This document shows positions 54,968 to 64,000 of a stretch of DNA of 64,000 nucleotides, in pieces. A program made the position numbers and the translations under genes. Source of the stretch: Thalassotalea sediminis (lineage in GTDB: Bacteria > Pseudomonadota > Gammaproteobacteria > Enterobacterales > Alteromonadaceae). The notes beneath the pieces are model-generated. The model was given only the letters and a program-made list of their open reading frames with translations. It was not told the origin of the DNA and searched no databases. The stretch is taken from contig NZ_AP027361.1 in NCBI RefSeq assembly GCF_030295915.1, forward strand, positions 2,232,001 through 2,296,000, in the 5' to 3' direction. Positions within the stretch are counted from its first letter, which is position 1, and each line of letters begins with the position of its first letter.

Positions 54968-56737
54968 TTAGTATGTACGTGCTTTCGGTGGGAAAGCTTC
55001 ACGGTGAATTGGCGCCATATTTACAGTGCGCTTAGACATATCTTCGGTGTCAGGACTGTAAATGGTATGGCATAACCAGTTTTCATCATCACGCTCTTGG
55101 AAATCTTCACGAGCATGTGCGCCACGAGACTCAGTACGGAAGTTAGCCGCTTTGGCTGTACTAAAAGCAGTTTCCATAAGGTTGTCTAATTCTAAACACT
55201 CAATTCGTTGGGTGTTAAATTCAGAAGACTTATCATCAAGTTTCGCATGTTTAAGGCGTTCACGAATTTCAGTCAATTCTTTCATACCTTCTGCCATAGC
55301 ATCACCTTCACGGAATACCGAGAAGTTAAATTGCATACATTTCTGTAGGTCTTTACGAATTTGAACTGGATCTTCACCTTTATCAGATGATTCCCAACGG
55401 TTGTAACGAGCAAGAGCCGCTTCAATATCAGAATCTGATGCATCTTTAGCTGATTGAGTTTCGTTAAGGTAAGTTCCTAAGAAGTTACCCGCTGCGCGAC
55501 CAAATACAACTAAATCAAGTAATGAATTACCACCTAAACGGTTTGCTCCATGTACTGATACGTTGGCAATTTCACCCACCGCAAATAAACCTTCGATAAT
55601 GGTATCTTCACCCGTTTCAGGGTTGAATGAGATAGCCTGACCGTTAACATTACAAGGTACACCACCCATTTGGTAGTGACAGGTAGGAATAACTGGAATC
55701 GGTTCTTCAGCAGGATCAACGTGAGCAAAAGTCTTCGATAAATCACAAACACCTGGTAAGCGTTGATTTAACGTTTCACGACCTAAATGATCCAACTTAA
55801 GTTTGATGTGTGGTCCCCAAGGGCCGTCACAACCACGACCTTCACGAATCTCAGTCATCATTGAACGAGCAACAACATCACGCCCCGCTAAATCTTTAGC
55901 ATTAGGTGCATAACGTTCCATGAAACGTTCACCATCTTTATTAAGCAGATACCCACCTTCACCACGACAACCTTCAGTTACTAGTGTACCTGCACCTGCA
56001 ATACCTGTTGGGTGGAACTGCCACATTTCCATATCTTGCATCTGTACGCCAGCACGAAGCGACATACCAACACCATCACCCGTATTAATATGAGCGTTAG
56101 TTGTTGAAGCAAATATACGACCAGCACCACCTGTTGCTAAAACTGTTGCGCGAGCTTTAAAATAAACAACTTCACCAGTTTCAATACAAATAGCAGTTGT
56201 ACCAACAACAGCACCATCGTCATTTTTCACTAAATCTAATGCATACCATTCTGAATACACATTTGTTTTGTTTTTAACGTTTTGCTGATAAAGGCAATGT
56301 AATAATGCATGACCAGTACGATCGGCTGCTGCCGCTGTACGTGCAGCTTGTTCACCACCGAAGTTTTTCGATTGTCCACCAAATGGACGTTGGTAAACTT
56401 TGCCATTTTCAAAACGAGAGAAAGGTAACCCCATATTCTCTAATTCGATAATCGACTCTGGACCTGTTTTACACATGTATTCAATCGCGTCTTGGTCACC
56501 GATATAATCAGAACCTTTAACGGTATCATACATATGTTGTTCCCAATGATCTTCATGCGCATTACCTAGCGCAACAGTAATACCACCTTGAGCAGATACT
56601 GTGTGAGAACGAGTAGGAAAAACTTTAGAAATCAGTGCACAACTTTTGCCTGATTCCGAAATTGCTAATGCAGCGCGCATACCCGCGCCGCCTGCGCCAA
56701 TTACTATGGCGTCAAATTCACGAACTGATACGCTCAC
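54968..56737 (-). CDS. sdhA: Succinate dehydrogenase flavoprotein subunit
   Basis: A 589-residue catalytic subunit oxidising succinate to fumarate with covalent FAD. The FAD-binding [11 protein letters not shown], the flavinylated His in [10 protein letters not shown] and the C-terminal helical domain are intact. The start codon is GTG, immediately after the sdhD TAA, so translation is coupled. No alternative ATG is close. Confidence 0.98.
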   Translation of the reverse strand: MSVSVREFDAIVIGAGGAGMRAALAISESGKSCALISKVFPTRSHTVSAQGGITVALGNAHEDHWEQHMYDTVKGSDYIGDQDAIEYMCKTGPESIIELENMGLPFSRFENGKVYQRPFGGQSKNFGGEQAARTAAAADRTGHALLHCLYQQNVKNKTNVYSEWYALDLVKNDDGAVVGTTAICIETGEVVYFKARATVLATGGAGRIFASTTNAHINTGDGVGMSLRAGVQMQDMEMWQFHPTGIAGAGTLVTEGCRGEGGYLLNKDGERFMERYAPNAKDLAGRDVVARSMMTEIREGRGCDGPWGPHIKLKLDHLGRETLNQRLPGVCDLSKTFAHVDPAEEPIPVIPTCHYQMGGVPCNVNGQAISFNPETGEDTIIEGLFAVGEIANVSVHGANRLGGNSLLDLVVFGRAAGNFLGTYLNETQSAKDASDSDIEAALARYNRWESSDKGEDPVQIRKDLQKCMQFNFSVFREGDAMAEGMKELTEIRERLKHAKLDDKSSEFNTQRIECLELDNLMETAFSTAKAANFRTESRGAHAREDFQERDDENWLCHTIYSPDTEDMSKRTVNMAPIHREAFPPKARTY

Positions 56738-57085
56738 TTACACACCCCACACTGTTAAAAAGCCTGTTATTAAATATGCTAATAACAACACGGCAAATAA
56801 AAACTGTAAAACACCACGTAAAAAAGCAGGTTTCACATAATCAGATAATACTTGCCATACACCAATCCATGCATGAATAAGTAACGCAAAAAGTGCAAGA
56901 ACAGTGAATACTTTCGTGCAGATATTTGCAAAGAAACCTTGCCATATATCAAAAGTAATCTCAGGTGTCGTGACGAAAAAACCTAAAAGGTATAACGTAT
57001 AAGCGGCCAATAAAACGGCACTTGCACGTAATAGAATAAAATCATGTACGCCAGAGCGGCCTACAGTAGCTGCGTTGTTTACCAT
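56738..57085 (-). CDS. sdhD: Succinate dehydrogenase membrane anchor subunit D
   Basis: A 115-residue protein with three membrane helices. The heme b ligand His lies in [18 protein letters not shown]. The ATG at 57085 follows AGGAG and overlaps the end of sdhC by 7 nt; a longer frame inside sdhC is rejected. It anchors SdhAB and forms the quinone site with SdhC. Confidence 0.93.
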   Translation of the reverse strand: MVNNAATVGRSGVHDFILLRASAVLLAAYTLYLLGFFVTTPEITFDIWQGFFANICTKVFTVLALFALLIHAWIGVWQVLSDYVKPAFLRGVLQFLFAVLLLAYLITGFLTVWGV

Positions 57086-57453
57086 AAGCGGACTCCTAAT
57101 ACGACAGTTAATACTAACCAAAGAGCAATGATAAGTTTTGCACTTGCAATTCCTGACGCTTTTTCTTCAAAGTGCCCAAGATCCATCAATAAATGACGAA
57201 TGCCACCAAGCAAGTGGTATAAAAGCGCTGAAATAATACCAATTATGATTAATTTAAAGAAAACACCATCAAGCAATGCTTTTACTTGCGCGAAGCTATC
57301 TGCAGAATTTAATGATAAGGATAATGTCCACAATAAAATACCGATAGCAAAGACCATAATTACACCCGATATACGGTGTAAAATAGATGCATGTGCTGCC
57401 GAATGCATTTTTATCGTAGTTAGATCTAGGTTTACAGGACGTTGTTTTTTCAC
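57079..57453 (-). CDS. sdhC: Succinate dehydrogenase cytochrome b556 subunit C
   Basis: A 124-residue protein with three membrane helices and a GTG start. [31 protein letters not shown] is typical, and the heme His is in [13 protein letters not shown]. It is the first gene of the operon, divergent from gltA. Confidence 0.95.
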   Translation of the reverse strand: MKKQRPVNLDLTTIKMHSAAHASILHRISGVIMVFAIGILLWTLSLSLNSADSFAQVKALLDGVFFKLIIIGIISALLYHLLGGIRHLLMDLGHFEEKASGIASAKLIIALWLVLTVVLGVRLW

Positions 57454-57855
57454 GATTGTTGCCTAAGTGCCCTTTTAGAGCCTTCAACTTTCTTTTTTGC
57501 TACTCACTTTTTACGATATAAATGAGCAACCCCCCAACGATCTTAGTCAAAAATTTTAAAACTTTCCTCAGTCTGTAGAACTTTTACTCAGATCAACGTG
57601 ATTATATAGCCCTAAATTTTTAATTACAATTTTCTTACCCGAGAATTTACCTTGTTTTTAAGGGCTTGCGACTAATTTTTAATCGATAACAAATTATAAT
57701 ATGACTTTAGTCTAATCTTATAACAATTAGATTGACTTTTGGGGGGCGTTTTGAAGTAGAATACGGCGCAGTTTTATATTCATAAAAACTGATTATCTTT
57801 TCATTCTATAATATGTAAGGTGATCAGAAAACGAATTAAATAGGGGATAAAACAT
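57454..57855. promoter_or_regulatory. sdhC-gltA divergent control region
   Basis: This 402-bp region carries both promoters. A candidate gltA promoter is TTGACT (57732-57737) with TAGAAT (57757-57762), 19 nt apart. Near 57703-57726 there are repeated TCTAAT/ATTAGA elements that could bind a regulator. I cannot identify an ArcA or CRP site with confidence. Confidence 0.45.
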
Positions 57856-59142
57856 ATGGCTGAATCAAAAGCCACTCTTAGTATTGATGGCAAACAAATT
57901 GCCGAATTACCAGTGCTTGAAGGTACTGCTGGCAATCCTGTTATTGATATTCGCACACTAGGCGGTGCGGGCTACTTCACTTACGACCCAGGTTTTTTAG
58001 CTACGGCTTCTTGTGAATCAGCAATTACCTTTATCGATGGCGGTAAAGGTGTATTACAACACCGTGGATACGCAATTGACGACTTAGCGAAAGAAGCAGA
58101 TTATTTAGAAGTTTGCTACACATTGCTAAACGGTGAGCTACCGACAGAAGCGCAATATAATGAATTTAAAGAAATAATCACTAACCATACGATGGTACAC
58201 GAGAAGTTAGCACACTTCTTCCAAGGTTTCTTACCTGACGCGCACCCAATGGCAATGGTTTGTGGTGTTGTTGGCGCATTATCTTCGTTCTACCACAGTG
58301 ACTTAGATATTAATGATCGCGTACAGCGTATGCGCAGTGCACATCGTTTGATTGCAAAAATGCCAACAATTGCAGCAATGGCGTATAAATATAGCATTGG
58401 TCAACCATTTGTTTATCCTAGAAATGACCTTACATATGCTGAAAATTTCCTTCATATGTTATTTTCGGTACCTGCTGAAGAATATAAAGTAAGTCCTACG
58501 CTTGCTCGCGCAATGGACCGAATTTTCACGCTTCATGCTGATCACGAACAAAATGCTTCTACGTCAACAGTACGTTTAGCAGGTTCTTCTGGCGCTAACC
58601 CGTATGCATGTATTGCAGCAGGTGTAGCTTCATTGTGGGGCCCTGCACATGGTGGCGCGAATGAAGCATGCTTAAATATGCTTGAAGAAATTGGCGACTT
58701 GAGCCGTGTTGACGAATTTGTTGCACGTGCTAAAGATAAAAATGACTCTTTCCGCTTAATGGGCTTTGGTCACCGTGTTTATAAAAACTTCGACCCTCGC
58801 GCAACAGTTATGCGTGATACCTGTCACGAAGTTTTAAACGAGTTAGGGATTAAAGATCCACTACTAGACGTAGCAATGGCACTTGAAAAAGTGGCTCTTG
58901 AAGATCCATACTTCATTGAGAAGAAGTTATACCCTAATGTTGACTTCTATTCAGGTATCATCTTGAAAGCTATCGGTATTCCAACAAATATGTTTACCGT
59001 TATCTTCGCTATGTCACGTACTGTTGGTTGGATTTCACACTGGGATGAAATGTTAGGACAGCCTGGTCAGAAGATCGGTCGTCCTCGTCAAAACTACGTG
59101 GGTGAAATTAATCGTGAGTTTAAGCCATTAGCTGAAAGATAA
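57856..59142 (+). CDS. gltA: Citrate synthase (type II, NADH-regulated type)
   Basis: A 428-residue enzyme condensing acetyl-CoA and oxaloacetate. The start [21 protein letters not shown] and the length are those of the hexameric gammaproteobacterial type. Catalytic regions [21 protein letters not shown] and [13 protein letters not shown] are intact. It is divergent from sdhCDAB, the classical arrangement. Confidence 0.98.
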   Translation: MAESKATLSIDGKQIAELPVLEGTAGNPVIDIRTLGGAGYFTYDPGFLATASCESAITFIDGGKGVLQHRGYAIDDLAKEADYLEVCYTLLNGELPTEAQYNEFKEIITNHTMVHEKLAHFFQGFLPDAHPMAMVCGVVGALSSFYHSDLDINDRVQRMRSAHRLIAKMPTIAAMAYKYSIGQPFVYPRNDLTYAENFLHMLFSVPAEEYKVSPTLARAMDRIFTLHADHEQNASTSTVRLAGSSGANPYACIAAGVASLWGPAHGGANEACLNMLEEIGDLSRVDEFVARAKDKNDSFRLMGFGHRVYKNFDPRATVMRDTCHEVLNELGIKDPLLDVAMALEKVALEDPYFIEKKLYPNVDFYSGIILKAIGIPTNMFTVIFAMSRTVGWISHWDEMLGQPGQKIGRPRQNYVGEINREFKPLAER

Positions 59143-59163
59143 CTCGCAAAAAACAAAATTATT

Positions 59164-59190
59164 AAAGGGAGCGAATAGCTCCCTTTTTTT
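59164..59190 (+). terminator. Rho-independent terminator after gltA
   Basis: AAAGGGAGC and GCTCCCTTT form a stem with a GAATA loop, followed by a run of T. Confidence 0.92.
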
Positions 59191-59263
59191 ATGCTAAACC
59201 ATTAATTAATCAAACACCTATTTGAAATATTTACTCAAATAACTATTCATTTTAACCATATCA

Positions 59264-60253
59264 TTACGTCGCAAATTTTTGGCGATAATCTTTCGGTGTT
59301 AACCCCGTAAATCTTTTAAATAATTGTCGAAAATTACCAACATCTTCATAACCTACTGACCATATAATATTGTTAATCGGCTCTGTTGTTTTTTCTAATT
59401 TTAATTTTGCTTGTTCTACACGTATCCGTTGTAAGTAATTTAATGGGTTTTCGGTTGTAGCCTGCTTAAAACGTCTTTTAAACGTTCTAGCACCTAACCC
59501 TACTCTTTGCGCCAACATATCGATTGATATTTCTTGTTTATAATGAATTTCAATATATTCCTGGGCTTTCAATATCGGTTGGTCGTTGTGATCTTTATGT
59601 TTCTCAAAACTTACATAAGGAGATTGTTTTTCTCTAATGGGGTCAAATACCAATAATTTTGCACATTCAGAACTTATGTCTCTACCAACATATTTATTTA
59701 TAAGGTGTAACGATAGATCAATGTAAGAAATAGATCCTCCAGAGCAAATAATGTCGCCATTATCGATAACCAATTCGTCTGAGGCTAATTTAATGTGCGG
59801 ATATAGGCGCCTGAACAACTCTGCATTACGCCAATGTGTTGTGGCTACTTTGCCTGTGAGTAGCCCTGCACTTGCTAGCATAAACGCCCCTGTACAGTAA
59901 CTCGCTATAATTGTTCCGGCCTGATAATGTCTATTAAGCCAATGATCTATTTTATCTTTATGTTCAAAGTCGGTGGCTTCTTGACAACATTCAACAACAA
60001 TTTCTGCATTAGCAGCAACAATAATAATATCTAATGGTTTCTCATCATCTATTGATGCAGTAGGTTTTACTTCGACACCGTTAAATCCTCGAACAGGTAG
60101 ACCATTTGTCGTATAAATTTGGCAATTAATGACGTGTTGGCTATTTTTCCCATATTTTTTTTCTATGCAAAAATTAGCGGCAACGAAAATATCCAGTACA
60201 CCGTAAATGCCAGAAACCATGCAATTATTTATTGCAATTATGCCTATATTCAT
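59264..60253 (-). CDS. GlxA-type AraC regulator with DJ-1/PfpI domain
   Basis: A 329-residue protein. The N-terminal DJ-1/PfpI-like domain includes the nucleophile-elbow sequence ASYCTGAFMLASAGLLTGKVATTHW, and the C-terminal AraC HTH has SIDMLAQRVGLGARTFKRRFKQATT and NNIIWSVGYEDVGNFRQLFKRFTG. GGGTATTTCG precedes the ATG. Such regulators commonly control catabolism of nitrogenous or small metabolites. The neighbour 60370 is divergent; its target is unknown. Confidence 0.9.
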   Translation of the reverse strand: MNIGIIAINNCMVSGIYGVLDIFVAANFCIEKKYGKNSQHVINCQIYTTNGLPVRGFNGVEVKPTASIDDEKPLDIIIVAANAEIVVECCQEATDFEHKDKIDHWLNRHYQAGTIIASYCTGAFMLASAGLLTGKVATTHWRNAELFRRLYPHIKLASDELVIDNGDIICSGGSISYIDLSLHLINKYVGRDISSECAKLLVFDPIREKQSPYVSFEKHKDHNDQPILKAQEYIEIHYKQEISIDMLAQRVGLGARTFKRRFKQATTENPLNYLQRIRVEQAKLKLEKTTEPINNIIWSVGYEDVGNFRQLFKRFTGLTPKDYRQKFAT

Positions 60254-60369
60254 CGAAATACCCTAAAAATCAGTGTCACTTTTGACAGCTAATATGGCAA
60301 ATATGACACTTGTTGGGTTACTATGCAAGCGTTACACTTTGCGATGTTGGCGTTCAGGAAGAAATAGAC

Positions 60370-60636
60370 ATGAAAAAGACAATACGTTTTATTCAAGCAG
60401 TACACGGTATTTTTATATTACTTGTGTTAACCACATTTGCAGTTATTCCATTTTATTATCCAATTACATCGCTTGGCACATTTGTGATATTACCGTTACT
60501 AATGCTCTTAGTCATTGCATTTGCAATCGTAATAGATAGTAAACTGAATACCTTGCTCGGTAGTATCGATACAGTGTCTTTATCATTAAAAAAACATGTT
60601 AAGGCTTGTCCTTTTATCAAAGGTATTTGTTGTTAG
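60370..60636 (+). CDS. Small membrane protein, unknown function
   Basis: An 88-residue protein, ATG at 60370 behind AGGAAG. Two hydrophobic helices (IFILLVLTTFAVIPFYY and FVILPLLMLLVIAFAIVI) are followed by a short cytoplasmic tail with a Cys-rich end (KACPFIKGICC). No family is recognised. It lies between the GlxA-type regulator and tcdA. Confidence 0.6.
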   Translation: MKKTIRFIQAVHGIFILLVLTTFAVIPFYYPITSLGTFVILPLLMLLVIAFAIVIDSKLNTLLGSIDTVSLSLKKHVKACPFIKGICC

Positions 60637-60706
60637 CGAAATTCGTTTTTGCCTATTAGAAATACTGACTATATAATGCGCCAACTTTCCATTTAGTTGT
60701 CATGTT

Positions 60707-61498
60707 ATGTCAGATTATCAAACAAGATTTAGCGGTATCGAACGTTTATACGGGCAAGTAGGTACAACTGCCATTAAAAATGCTCATTTCTGCGTTGTCG
60801 GTATTGGCGGTGTTGGCTCCTGGGTTGCTGAAGCGCTTGCTAGAACCGGTGTTAATAACATTACGCTCATTGACCTTGACGACATTTGTACCACAAATAC
60901 TAACCGTCAAATCCATGCGCTCACGACAACGGTAGGCGACAGTAAAGTTGAGGTTATGGCGGCACGAATTAAACTCATTAATCCGAGTTGTCAGGTCAAT
61001 TGCATAGAAGATTTTGTGACCCAAGAAAACCTTCGTGAACTTATCAATCAAGAGTACGATTATGTCATTGACGCAATCGACTCTGTGCAGATAAAAAGCG
61101 CCATAATCGCCCATTGTAAACGCAATAAAATCAACCTTGTTACTATTGGTGGTGCAGGCGGTCAAATTGATCCGACGAAAATTGCCATAACAGATCTGAG
61201 CCAGACCTATCAAGATCCATTACTTGCTAAAGTGAGAAATCAACTGCGCCGGGAGTATAACTTTAGCCGCAATACTAAACGTAAGTTCGGCATAGATGCT
61301 GTTTTCTCAACAGAGCAACTAAAATACCCTGATGGTTCAGGCGAAGTTTGCCAAGCGAAACAAGCAACAGAGGGTGCAATGAGATTAGACTGTAGCGGCG
61401 GTTTTGGTGCCGCAACCCATGTAACGGCCAGTTTTGCTTTTTTTGCCGTAGGTAGAGCATTAGAAAAATTAGCAAATAAAGCACACACTAAACAATAA
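60707..61498 (+). CDS. tcdA: tRNA threonylcarbamoyladenosine dehydratase TcdA (CsdL)
   Basis: A 263-residue E1-like enzyme that dehydrates t6A37 in tRNA to the cyclic form ct6A using ATP. The nucleotide-binding GIGGVGSWV is at residues 32-40, and the family segments DLDDICTTNTNRQIHAL and GGAGGQIDPTKI are present. It converges with the csdA-csdE fusion across only 3 bp, matching the E. coli csdA-csdE-tcdA association, in which Csd proteins supply a sulfur relay to TcdA. Confidence 0.95.
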   Translation: MSDYQTRFSGIERLYGQVGTTAIKNAHFCVVGIGGVGSWVAEALARTGVNNITLIDLDDICTTNTNRQIHALTTTVGDSKVEVMAARIKLINPSCQVNCIEDFVTQENLRELINQEYDYVIDAIDSVQIKSAIIAHCKRNKINLVTIGGAGGQIDPTKIAITDLSQTYQDPLLAKVRNQLRREYNFSRNTKRKFGIDAVFSTEQLKYPDGSGEVCQAKQATEGAMRLDCSGGFGAATHVTASFAFFAVGRALEKLANKAHTKQ

Positions 61499-61501
61499 GC
61501 A

Positions 61502-63151
61502 TTACAGCGGTTTATTAACAGCGCGTTTAATTTTTTCAACGATAGCAAGTAGCCCATTGCCTCTTGATGGGCTTAAATGTTGAAGTAATCCTAAATCATT
61601 AAAATACTCGTGGAAATCAAATGTTGACACATTTTCAACAGTCTTTCCATTGACTGCAGCTAACACGATAACAAGTAGCCCTTTAATAATCTTTGCTTGT
61701 GAAAATGCGACGATATTTACCTTACTTTCTCTATCAATAGTAATATGTATCCAAGCGGCGCTTTCACAGCCATTAATTAAGGTTTCATCTGTTTTTAGTT
61801 CATCGGCCATTGTGGGCAAGGTTTTACCTAAAAGCATAATTTGCCGGTGTTTTGCGTCCCAAGATTTCGCACTTTCAAAAAGTGTCATGATTTTTTCTTT
61901 AGAATGGTTCACACTAGCTTTCGCTACTTTTTTCACACCTTGGTTTAGAAAATTACGCAGTAGCTCTACGACGTGATCAACCTCTGCTTTTGTATTGTAA
62001 AGTGCAAGAGATATACGAATACACCCTTGAACACCTAAGTATTCCATTAATGGCATGGCACAATGGTGCCCTACTCTTACCGCAACTCCTTTACTATCCA
62101 AATAAGTAGCTACGTCTTGCTGATGTTCTCCAGCAATATTAAATGAGAAAATAGCGATATCTGGTTGCCCATTTGTTAGCATATTAAGCGAAGGAATACT
62201 TAACAATTGCTGATAGGCATATGCCGTTAAAGACGCTTCATAACCACTTGCTTCTTTTTGCGCTTGAATAAATGATATCGCCGCCCTAAAGCTAATTATA
62301 CCTGCGATATTTGGCGTCCCTGTTTCAAATTTATGTGGTAGTACATTAAACGTAGTGCCTGAATTAAAACTCACTTTCTTAATCATCTCGCCACCAGTTT
62401 TATACGGCGGCATAAGCTCAAGCAACTCAGATTTACCAAATAAACAACCTACTCCAGTTGGACCATACATTTTATGAGCAGAAAAAACCAAGAAGTCACA
62501 ATCTAACTGTTGGACATCAAGTGGATAATGCGCAATGGATTGCGCAGCATCTATAAGCACTTTAGCGCCAACTTGTTTAGCACGCTGAATAATGTGCTCG
62601 ATAGGGTTACATTTTCCAATCACGTTGGAAATATGACTAACAGCTACTAATCGCGTTCTGTCAGTTATTAAACGTTCAAACGATGAAAGATCTAACACTC
62701 CTGTATCTAATAGCTCAATGACTTTAACCTGAATACCTAATTGTTGCTCAAGCTGTTGCCATGGCACAATATTGGCGTGATGTTCCGCATGACTAACAAT
62801 AACTTCATCGCCAGCAACTAATTGCGAACTACCCCACGATTGCGCGACAAGATTGATTGCCTCTGTTGTGCCACTGGTCCAAATTATTTCATGTGCATGC
62901 TTAGCATTAATAAACGTTTGCACAGCCTTACGTGAATTTTCAAACTCTGTAGTTGCTGCACTTGCTAACGTATGTGCAGCGCGATGAACGTTGGCATTAC
63001 TCGTCTGGTAATAAGCTTTTATTGCATCAATTACAGCGATGGGCTTTTGCGTTGTTGCCGCATTATCAAAGTAAATACAGTCGTTACCATTTACCTTTTG
63101 ATTTAAAAGAGGAAATAAATTTCGTATTTGCGTTGTTTGTTCAGACGTCAT
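61502..63151 (-). CDS. Cysteine desulfurase CsdA fused to sulfur acceptor CsdE
   Basis: A 549-residue fusion protein. Residues 1 to about 405 are a class V aminotransferase-type cysteine desulfurase with the PLP lysine K227 (SAHKMYG) and the catalytic C364 (RVGHHCAMPL). Residues about 420-549 are a SufE/CsdE domain with the acceptor Cys462 (INGCESAAW) and SPSRGNGLLAIV. In E. coli the two are separate proteins; the fusion would pass persulfide within one chain. The two cysteines and the continuous frame argue against a sequencing artefact. The partner TcdA is directly adjacent. Confidence 0.93.
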   Translation of the reverse strand: MTSEQTTQIRNLFPLLNQKVNGNDCIYFDNAATTQKPIAVIDAIKAYYQTSNANVHRAAHTLASAATTEFENSRKAVQTFINAKHAHEIIWTSGTTEAINLVAQSWGSSQLVAGDEVIVSHAEHHANIVPWQQLEQQLGIQVKVIELLDTGVLDLSSFERLITDRTRLVAVSHISNVIGKCNPIEHIIQRAKQVGAKVLIDAAQSIAHYPLDVQQLDCDFLVFSAHKMYGPTGVGCLFGKSELLELMPPYKTGGEMIKKVSFNSGTTFNVLPHKFETGTPNIAGIISFRAAISFIQAQKEASGYEASLTAYAYQQLLSIPSLNMLTNGQPDIAIFSFNIAGEHQQDVATYLDSKGVAVRVGHHCAMPLMEYLGVQGCIRISLALYNTKAEVDHVVELLRNFLNQGVKKVAKASVNHSKEKIMTLFESAKSWDAKHRQIMLLGKTLPTMADELKTDETLINGCESAAWIHITIDRESKVNIVAFSQAKIIKGLLVIVLAAVNGKTVENVSTFDFHEYFNDLGLLQHLSPSRGNGLLAIVEKIKRAVNKPL

Positions 63152-63305
63152 TAAACCATAAAAATAGCATCATAAATTTGCAAAGAGTATAACGCATCCT
63201 TAATGCTTATTTTTAATAATATTTCGCTGTTAGTTACTTTTTTGTCTTATGTAAAAAGACAAAAATTTACTATAACTTAATAAGGTAAATTGCTTGGTGT
63301 ACATC

Positions 63306-63500
63306 ATGACATTATTTTCGTGGTTTAATGCAAAAGATAATTCTTCCATCTCCTCAACGAAAGCTCTCACACACGTTGTTAGTAATAAACAAACAAGTAA
63401 CTGGCCAACAGCTCACACGCCAGTGCTTAAATCGCAACGATTAAGGCAACTCAGACCCCTGAGATCGATTAGCGCGACCAAGTCTTATAGCAAAAACTAA
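63306..63500 (+). CDS. Possible small basic protein
   Basis: A 64-residue open frame starting MTLFSWFNAKDNSSISS. It is Ser/Thr-rich with a basic C-terminal half (LKSQRLRQLRPLRSI), preceded by AT-rich promoter-like sequence but only a weak ribosome site. No signal peptide or family is recognised. It might be an unconserved frame in the gap between two oppositely oriented genes. Confidence 0.4.
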   Translation: MTLFSWFNAKDNSSISSTKALTHVVSNKQTSNWPTAHTPVLKSQRLRQLRPLRSISATKSYSKN

Positions 63501-63519
63501 CAAAATAACTTAACAAGTA

Positions 63520-64000
63520 TTACTGCATCATCTGCTTATTAACTAGATGACTTGGCATAAGGTATTGGTGTGTATTGTTTCGTAACAACTGCCAATAAAG
63601 CGCTGGCGTATCGAGTTCAAAATATTCAAGCTTGGTGCGCACGTTTAGCGGCTTAAATGCTAAAATCTTATTGTTATTTTCTTGATTAGCTTGTCGCTTA
63701 CCTAAGCATGTTCTCGCAGGAAATAAGCCAATATTATTTTGCTTTTCTTTATCTGTGCCCAGACGCCATCCTTGACCTTCAGGTTTGAGTATTGGTGTAG
63801 ATGCTAAAATGCGCTCACGCCACGGAAGCTGTTGTAGTATTTGCTCGCGTACGCTTTCTCGTTCACCTAAATAAACTTTATCTTCTAATACCGCAATATT
63901 ATGAGCAAATGGCGCTTTCTGTTCCTGAGCACATCGCTGATGATTACTGGGTAACGGGTATTCGTCAACAAAACCTAACGTATGCAGTAATTCATGCACT
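63520..64000 (-). CDS. Secreted-type metallopeptidase, C-terminal part
   Basis: The gene runs past the right edge; only the last 160 codons are visible. It begins with HELLHTLGFVDEYP, an HExxHxxG zinc motif followed by DEYP, similar to M64-type (IgA peptidase M64) and related metalloproteases. The remaining residues form no recognised domain. Cellular location and start cannot be judged. It is the third HExxH protein in the window. Confidence 0.65.
   Translation of the reverse strand, partial: VHELLHTLGFVDEYPLPSNHQRCAQEQKAPFAHNIAVLEDKVYLGERESVREQILQQLPWRERILASTPILKPEGQGWRLGTDKEKQNNIGLFPARTCLGKRQANQENNNKILAFKPLNVRTKLEYFELDTPALYWQLLRNNTHQYLMPSHLVNKQMMQ

Noticed and set aside
1..64000. tRNA or rRNA genes, prophage and CRISPR
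   Set aside because: No tRNA cloverleaf, ribosomal sequence, phage structural gene or spacer array was recognised by eye; a covariance search could still find a small RNA.

Overview
The window is a low-GC chromosomal segment from a marine gammaproteobacterium. It is most likely an Alteromonadales member of the Colwelliaceae type (Colwellia/Thalassotalea-like). The clues are an E. coli-type LexA box before an imuA-imuB-dnaE2 cassette, three PEP-CTERM proteins, DUF2999 and VF530 family genes, and the gltA / sdhCDAB / sucAB / sucCD citric-acid-cycle cluster. The organism call is an inference from gene content; no marker RNA gene is present.

Layout. 1-6.5 kb: a partial Gfo/Idh oxidoreductase, glnS, a 271-bp MITE-like element, an MltB-type transglycosylase and small conserved genes. 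6.6-10.1 kb: a periplasmic binding protein and two PEP-CTERM proteins. 10.3-16.7 kb: an SOS mutagenesis block (SRAP peptidase, LexA box, imuA, imuB, dnaE2) plus a translationally coupled gene of unknown function. 16.8-29.8 kb: a flavin reductase, a CBS protein, two secreted HExxH proteases, an orphan TPR histidine kinase, a chemotaxis receptor, a repeat-built exported protein and small conserved genes. 29.9-41.4 kb: an accessory stretch with a sulfotransferase-like protein, DUF418 and OpgC-like membrane proteins, a third PEP-CTERM protein, two AhpD-like/regulator pairs (TetR and AraC), an esterase and a zinc-ribbon/Sel1 protein. 41.5-45.3 kb: an island of three accessory genes separated by four copies of a structured, apparently non-coding repeat family. 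45.4-59.1 kb: the TCA-cycle genes. In this cluster sucCD is split from sucAB by a DUF2306 gene and a membrane-bound AraC regulator. 59.3-64 kb: a GlxA-type regulator, tcdA, a CsdA-CsdE fusion, and the C-terminal part of a secreted metallopeptidase.

Functional links. The SOS block is a damage-inducible mutagenic polymerase module. The three PEP-CTERM genes each carry a sigma-54-like -24/-12 element, suggesting joint control. tcdA and the csdA-csdE fusion form one sulfur-relay/tRNA-modification unit. The TCA block covers citrate synthase, succinate dehydrogenase, 2-oxoglutarate dehydrogenase E1/E2 and succinyl-CoA synthetase.

The least explained feature is the repeat family at 41.5-44.4 kb. 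Four copies, two on each strand, keep the same two consecutive 3' hairpins while the paired bases change together, next to a large branched stem. This suggests selection for structure in RNA or single-stranded DNA.
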